From CAIJXJ01 sp964445115 (GTDB lineage Bacteria; Pseudomonadota; Gammaproteobacteria; Burkholderiales; Methylophilaceae), in contig CAYUJU010000010.1 in NCBI GenBank assembly GCA_964445115.1, positions 1-64,000 of the forward strand: a stretch of 64,000 bases of DNA. Direction: 5' to 3'. The notes beneath the pieces are model-generated. The model saw only the letters and a program-made list of their open reading frames with translations, did no database searches and was not told the origin of the DNA. Shown here piece after piece: positions 62,277 to 64,000 of the stretch. Position 1 is the first letter of the stretch, and each line of letters opens with the position of its first letter. A program made the translations under genes and the position numbers.

Positions 62277-63260
62277 CTACTCTGCCCGCGGTTCCCGGCT
62301 GAGCAGGTTCTCGACCGCCTCGCGCGGCGAAAGCCCTTCTGACAGCACGCGGTTCACTTCGTGCGTAATCGGCATCTCGACGCCGAGTTGGCGCGCACGG
62401 TTGTGGACTTCGCGCGTGGTATGCACCCCTTCGGCCACATGACCGAGCGAAGTGATGATCTGGTCCAGGGTCTCGCCCTGCGCCAAGCGCAAGCCGACGG
62501 TGCGATTACGCGAGGAATCGCCGGTACAGGTCAGCACCAGGTCGCCGGCACCGGCCAGCCCCATGAAAGTCTGCCCGCGGCCACCGACAGCCAGGCCAAA
62601 ACGCGTAATCTCGGCCAGACCGCGCGTAATCAGCGCCGCACGCGCGTTCGCGCCGAAGCCCATGCCATCGCAGATGCCGGCGGCAATCGCCATCACGTTC
62701 TTGAGCGCGCCGCCAACCGCCACCCCGACCACATCCTGGCTGGAATACACGCGCACGTTGCCGGCATGCATGGCCAGCGCGGCTTCCTGCGCAAAATCGG
62801 CATCGGTGGAGGCTAGTGTCATCGCCGTCGGCAAGCCCTTGGCCAGATCGCTGGCAAAACTAGGCCCGGACAGGATGCCCCAGGTCTGGCCGAACGGCAG
62901 TTCTTCCTCGGCCAGTTCATGCAGCAACAGCGCAGTATCGCGCTCCAGCCCCTTGTTGGCCCACACCACAGGTGCCTGCACGCGCAACGCCTTGATTTCG
63001 CGCATCATGGCGCGCACGCCCGAGGTCGGCACAACGGACAGGATCAGTTCGGCCGACTGCAGCGTCTTGTGCAGGTCGGATTCCAGTTGCAGCGTATCCG
63101 GGAACGGATACTCGCCCAGCAGCTTCTGGTTGGACCGCGTACGGCGCATGGTCTCGACATGTTCCGGGTTGCGTGCCCAGAGCGTCACCGGATGGCGTCG
63201 CGCCAGATGAATGGCCAGCGCAGTTCCCCAGGCCCCTGCGCCAAGAACGGCAATTTTCAT
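62277..63260 (-). CDS. gpsA: glycerol-3-phosphate dehydrogenase [NAD(P)+]
   Basis: Supplies sn-glycerol-3-phosphate for phospholipids. 327 residues with GAGAWGTALA at the N-terminus, SVVPTSGVR, KGLE, VAVGGALKNVMAIAAGICDGMGFGANARAALITRG, and GDLVLTCTG. ATG at 63260 has GGGG upstream and overlaps the preceding gene by 4 bases. Part of secB-SH3-gpsA. Confidence 0.97.
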   Translation of the reverse strand: MKIAVLGAGAWGTALAIHLARRHPVTLWARNPEHVETMRRTRSNQKLLGEYPFPDTLQLESDLHKTLQSAELILSVVPTSGVRAMMREIKALRVQAPVVWANKGLERDTALLLHELAEEELPFGQTWGILSGPSFASDLAKGLPTAMTLASTDADFAQEAALAMHAGNVRVYSSQDVVGVAVGGALKNVMAIAAGICDGMGFGANARAALITRGLAEITRFGLAVGGRGQTFMGLAGAGDLVLTCTGDSSRNRTVGLRLAQGETLDQIITSLGHVAEGVHTTREVHNRARQLGVEMPITHEVNRVLSEGLSPREAVENLLSREPRAE

Positions 63261-63703
63261 AATCCCCACACCTTGGAAATTTGGACAAACCCGGTCAATC
63301 CGTCACGGTGGCGCACCTTGGCCCAGCCGTTGGAAGACGTCTCGATCAATTCCAGCGCCACATCCTTCTCGGCGCGAAACACCAGACGTGACGCTTCATC
63401 CGCTGATTCGCGCACCTCGGCCAGCGCCGTCGTCACCAGCACGGACCGCTTAGTGGACAAGACCTTGGCTTCAGCCCAGGCCAGTTCGCCACGGCTGTCG
63501 CGCACCTTGATCCATTCGCCGAGATTGACGATCACCTCGACCGGATAGGACTGGGTGACGATGTAAAGTTTCTTGGCTTGCGCGGAAGGCGCGTCGTAAA
63601 GGATGGCCTTGGGCACGGAGACCGAACGGTACTCCAATGCCCAAGCCGCTGCCGGCGACAGAAGCGCCGGCAGAACACACAACCACTTAGTGAGTGGTCG
63701 CAC
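63257..63703 (-). CDS. secreted SH3-like domain protein
   Basis: 148 residues: signal peptide MRPLTKWLCVLPALLSPAAAWA, then one SH3-like region (RSVSVPKAILYDAPSAQAKKLYIVTQSYPVEVIVNLGEWIKVRD) and a second similar one (VRESADEASRLVFRAEKDVALELIE...WAKVRHRDGLTGFVQ), so a tandem bacterial SH3 pair. Periplasmic; target unknown. The start is set at GTG 63703, which gives the signal; longer readings fall inside secB. Overlaps secB by 17 bases and gpsA by 4. Confidence 0.78.
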   Translation of the reverse strand: MRPLTKWLCVLPALLSPAAAWALEYRSVSVPKAILYDAPSAQAKKLYIVTQSYPVEVIVNLGEWIKVRDSRGELAWAEAKVLSTKRSVLVTTALAEVRESADEASRLVFRAEKDVALELIETSSNGWAKVRHRDGLTGFVQISKVWGL

Positions 63704-64000
63704 CAGCTTGCTCAGCCTGCTGCTGGGCTTGTTGCTGCTTCTGTTGGGCGAACAGCGCCTCGAAGTTGATCGGGTTGAGCAGCACGGCCGGGAAACCTGC
63801 ACGCGTCACCAAGTCGGACACCGCTTCGCGAGCGTACGGGAACAGGATGTTCGGGCAAGTGATGCCCAGAATGGCTTCGAGGTTCTCGTTCGGAACGTTG
63901 CGAATCTGGAAAATACCGGCTTGTGCGACTTCGACCAGGAACACCACGTTTTCCTCGGCCTTGGAAGTCACGGTCACGGTGATTTCGACTTCGAACACGC
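63687..64000 (-). CDS. secB: protein-export chaperone SecB (partial, N-terminus outside window)
   Basis: Cytosolic tetrameric chaperone passing preproteins to SecA. The visible C-terminal ~104 residues match SecB: VEITVTVTSKAEENVVFLVEVAQAGIF, NILFPYAREAVSDLVTRAGFPAVLLNPINFEALF, then a Gln-rich tail ending AGATTH. The start codon is beyond base 64000. Confidence 0.95.
   Translation of the reverse strand, partial: VFEVEITVTVTSKAEENVVFLVEVAQAGIFQIRNVPNENLEAILGITCPNILFPYAREAVSDLVTRAGFPAVLLNPINFEALFAQQKQQQAQQQAEQAGATTH

Overview
The window reads as a compact, GC-rich chromosome segment of a betaproteobacterium. The gene content and clustering (thrS-infC-rpmI, miaB-ybeZYX...lnt-glyQS, pcnB-folK-dNK-panBCD, bioBFHCD, cbb3 oxidase, an MSHA pilus locus) resemble Nitrosomonadales, perhaps a Gallionellaceae-like lineage. 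That placement is an inference from recalled gene order and protein style, not from a database search. No gene-free stretch exceeds about 210 bases. I see no insertion sequence, prophage, CRISPR array, rRNA or plasmid-like element.

Layout. 1-2.8 kb: rpmI (cut by the window edge), infC and thrS on the minus strand, preceded by a tRNA-Val(GAC) gene with its own promoter and terminator. 2.8-4.2 kb: cysG (siroheme). 4.3-16.7 kb: a long plus-strand run, miaB-ybeZ-ybeY-ybeX, then lnt-glyQ-glyS-gmhB-plsC-YgjP-like peptidase. It is interrupted by a small secreted protein, mscL, a radical-SAM gene and a cyclic-nucleotide-fold gene. 16.8-26.1 kb: a DUF805 protein, then the microaerobic respiration block on the minus strand: ccoN-ccoO-ccoQ-ccoP, ccoG, a long FixH-domain protein, the copper ATPase ccoI, and a SCO-type copper chaperone upstream. 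26.2-32.6 kb: ompW, a frameshifted PfkB sugar kinase, ilvE, a zf-CHCC protein, murI, a Sel1-repeat protein and a FadL-type porin. 32.7-37.2 kb: pcnB-folK-deoxynucleoside kinase-panB-panC-panD. 37.3-39.0 kb: an SHP-like c-type cytochrome and a chemoreceptor without a periplasmic domain. 39.1-44.0 kb: a complete late biotin operon (an unknown membrane protein, then bioB-bioF-bioH-bioC-bioD). 44.0-61.7 kb: comF, then a 17-kb minus-strand MSHA-type pilus locus. 61.8-64 kb: trmL, gpsA, an SH3-like secreted protein and secB (cut by the edge).

How the genes work together. The cbb3 structural genes and their assembly factors form one respiratory module. The biotin genes supply the pimeloyl-ACP methyl-ester route (BioC/BioH) and all four ring-forming steps. 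The pan genes feed CoA synthesis. The msh locus encodes a whole type IVa/MSHA-like machine: extension ATPase, platform protein, two major-type pilins, minor pilins, a large tip/adhesin-like MshQ, inner-membrane alignment proteins and an outer-membrane secretin. Its order is permuted relative to the classic Vibrio locus.

Most of the window is housekeeping. The points most worth checking are the G7 frameshift in the PfkB kinase, the AUA start of infC, the permuted msh locus with its domain-rich MshQ and the hairpins after the pilin gene, the long FixH fusion, and the orphan genes inserted in the ybeX-lnt interval or attached to bioB. I did not find a convincing wholly new system.
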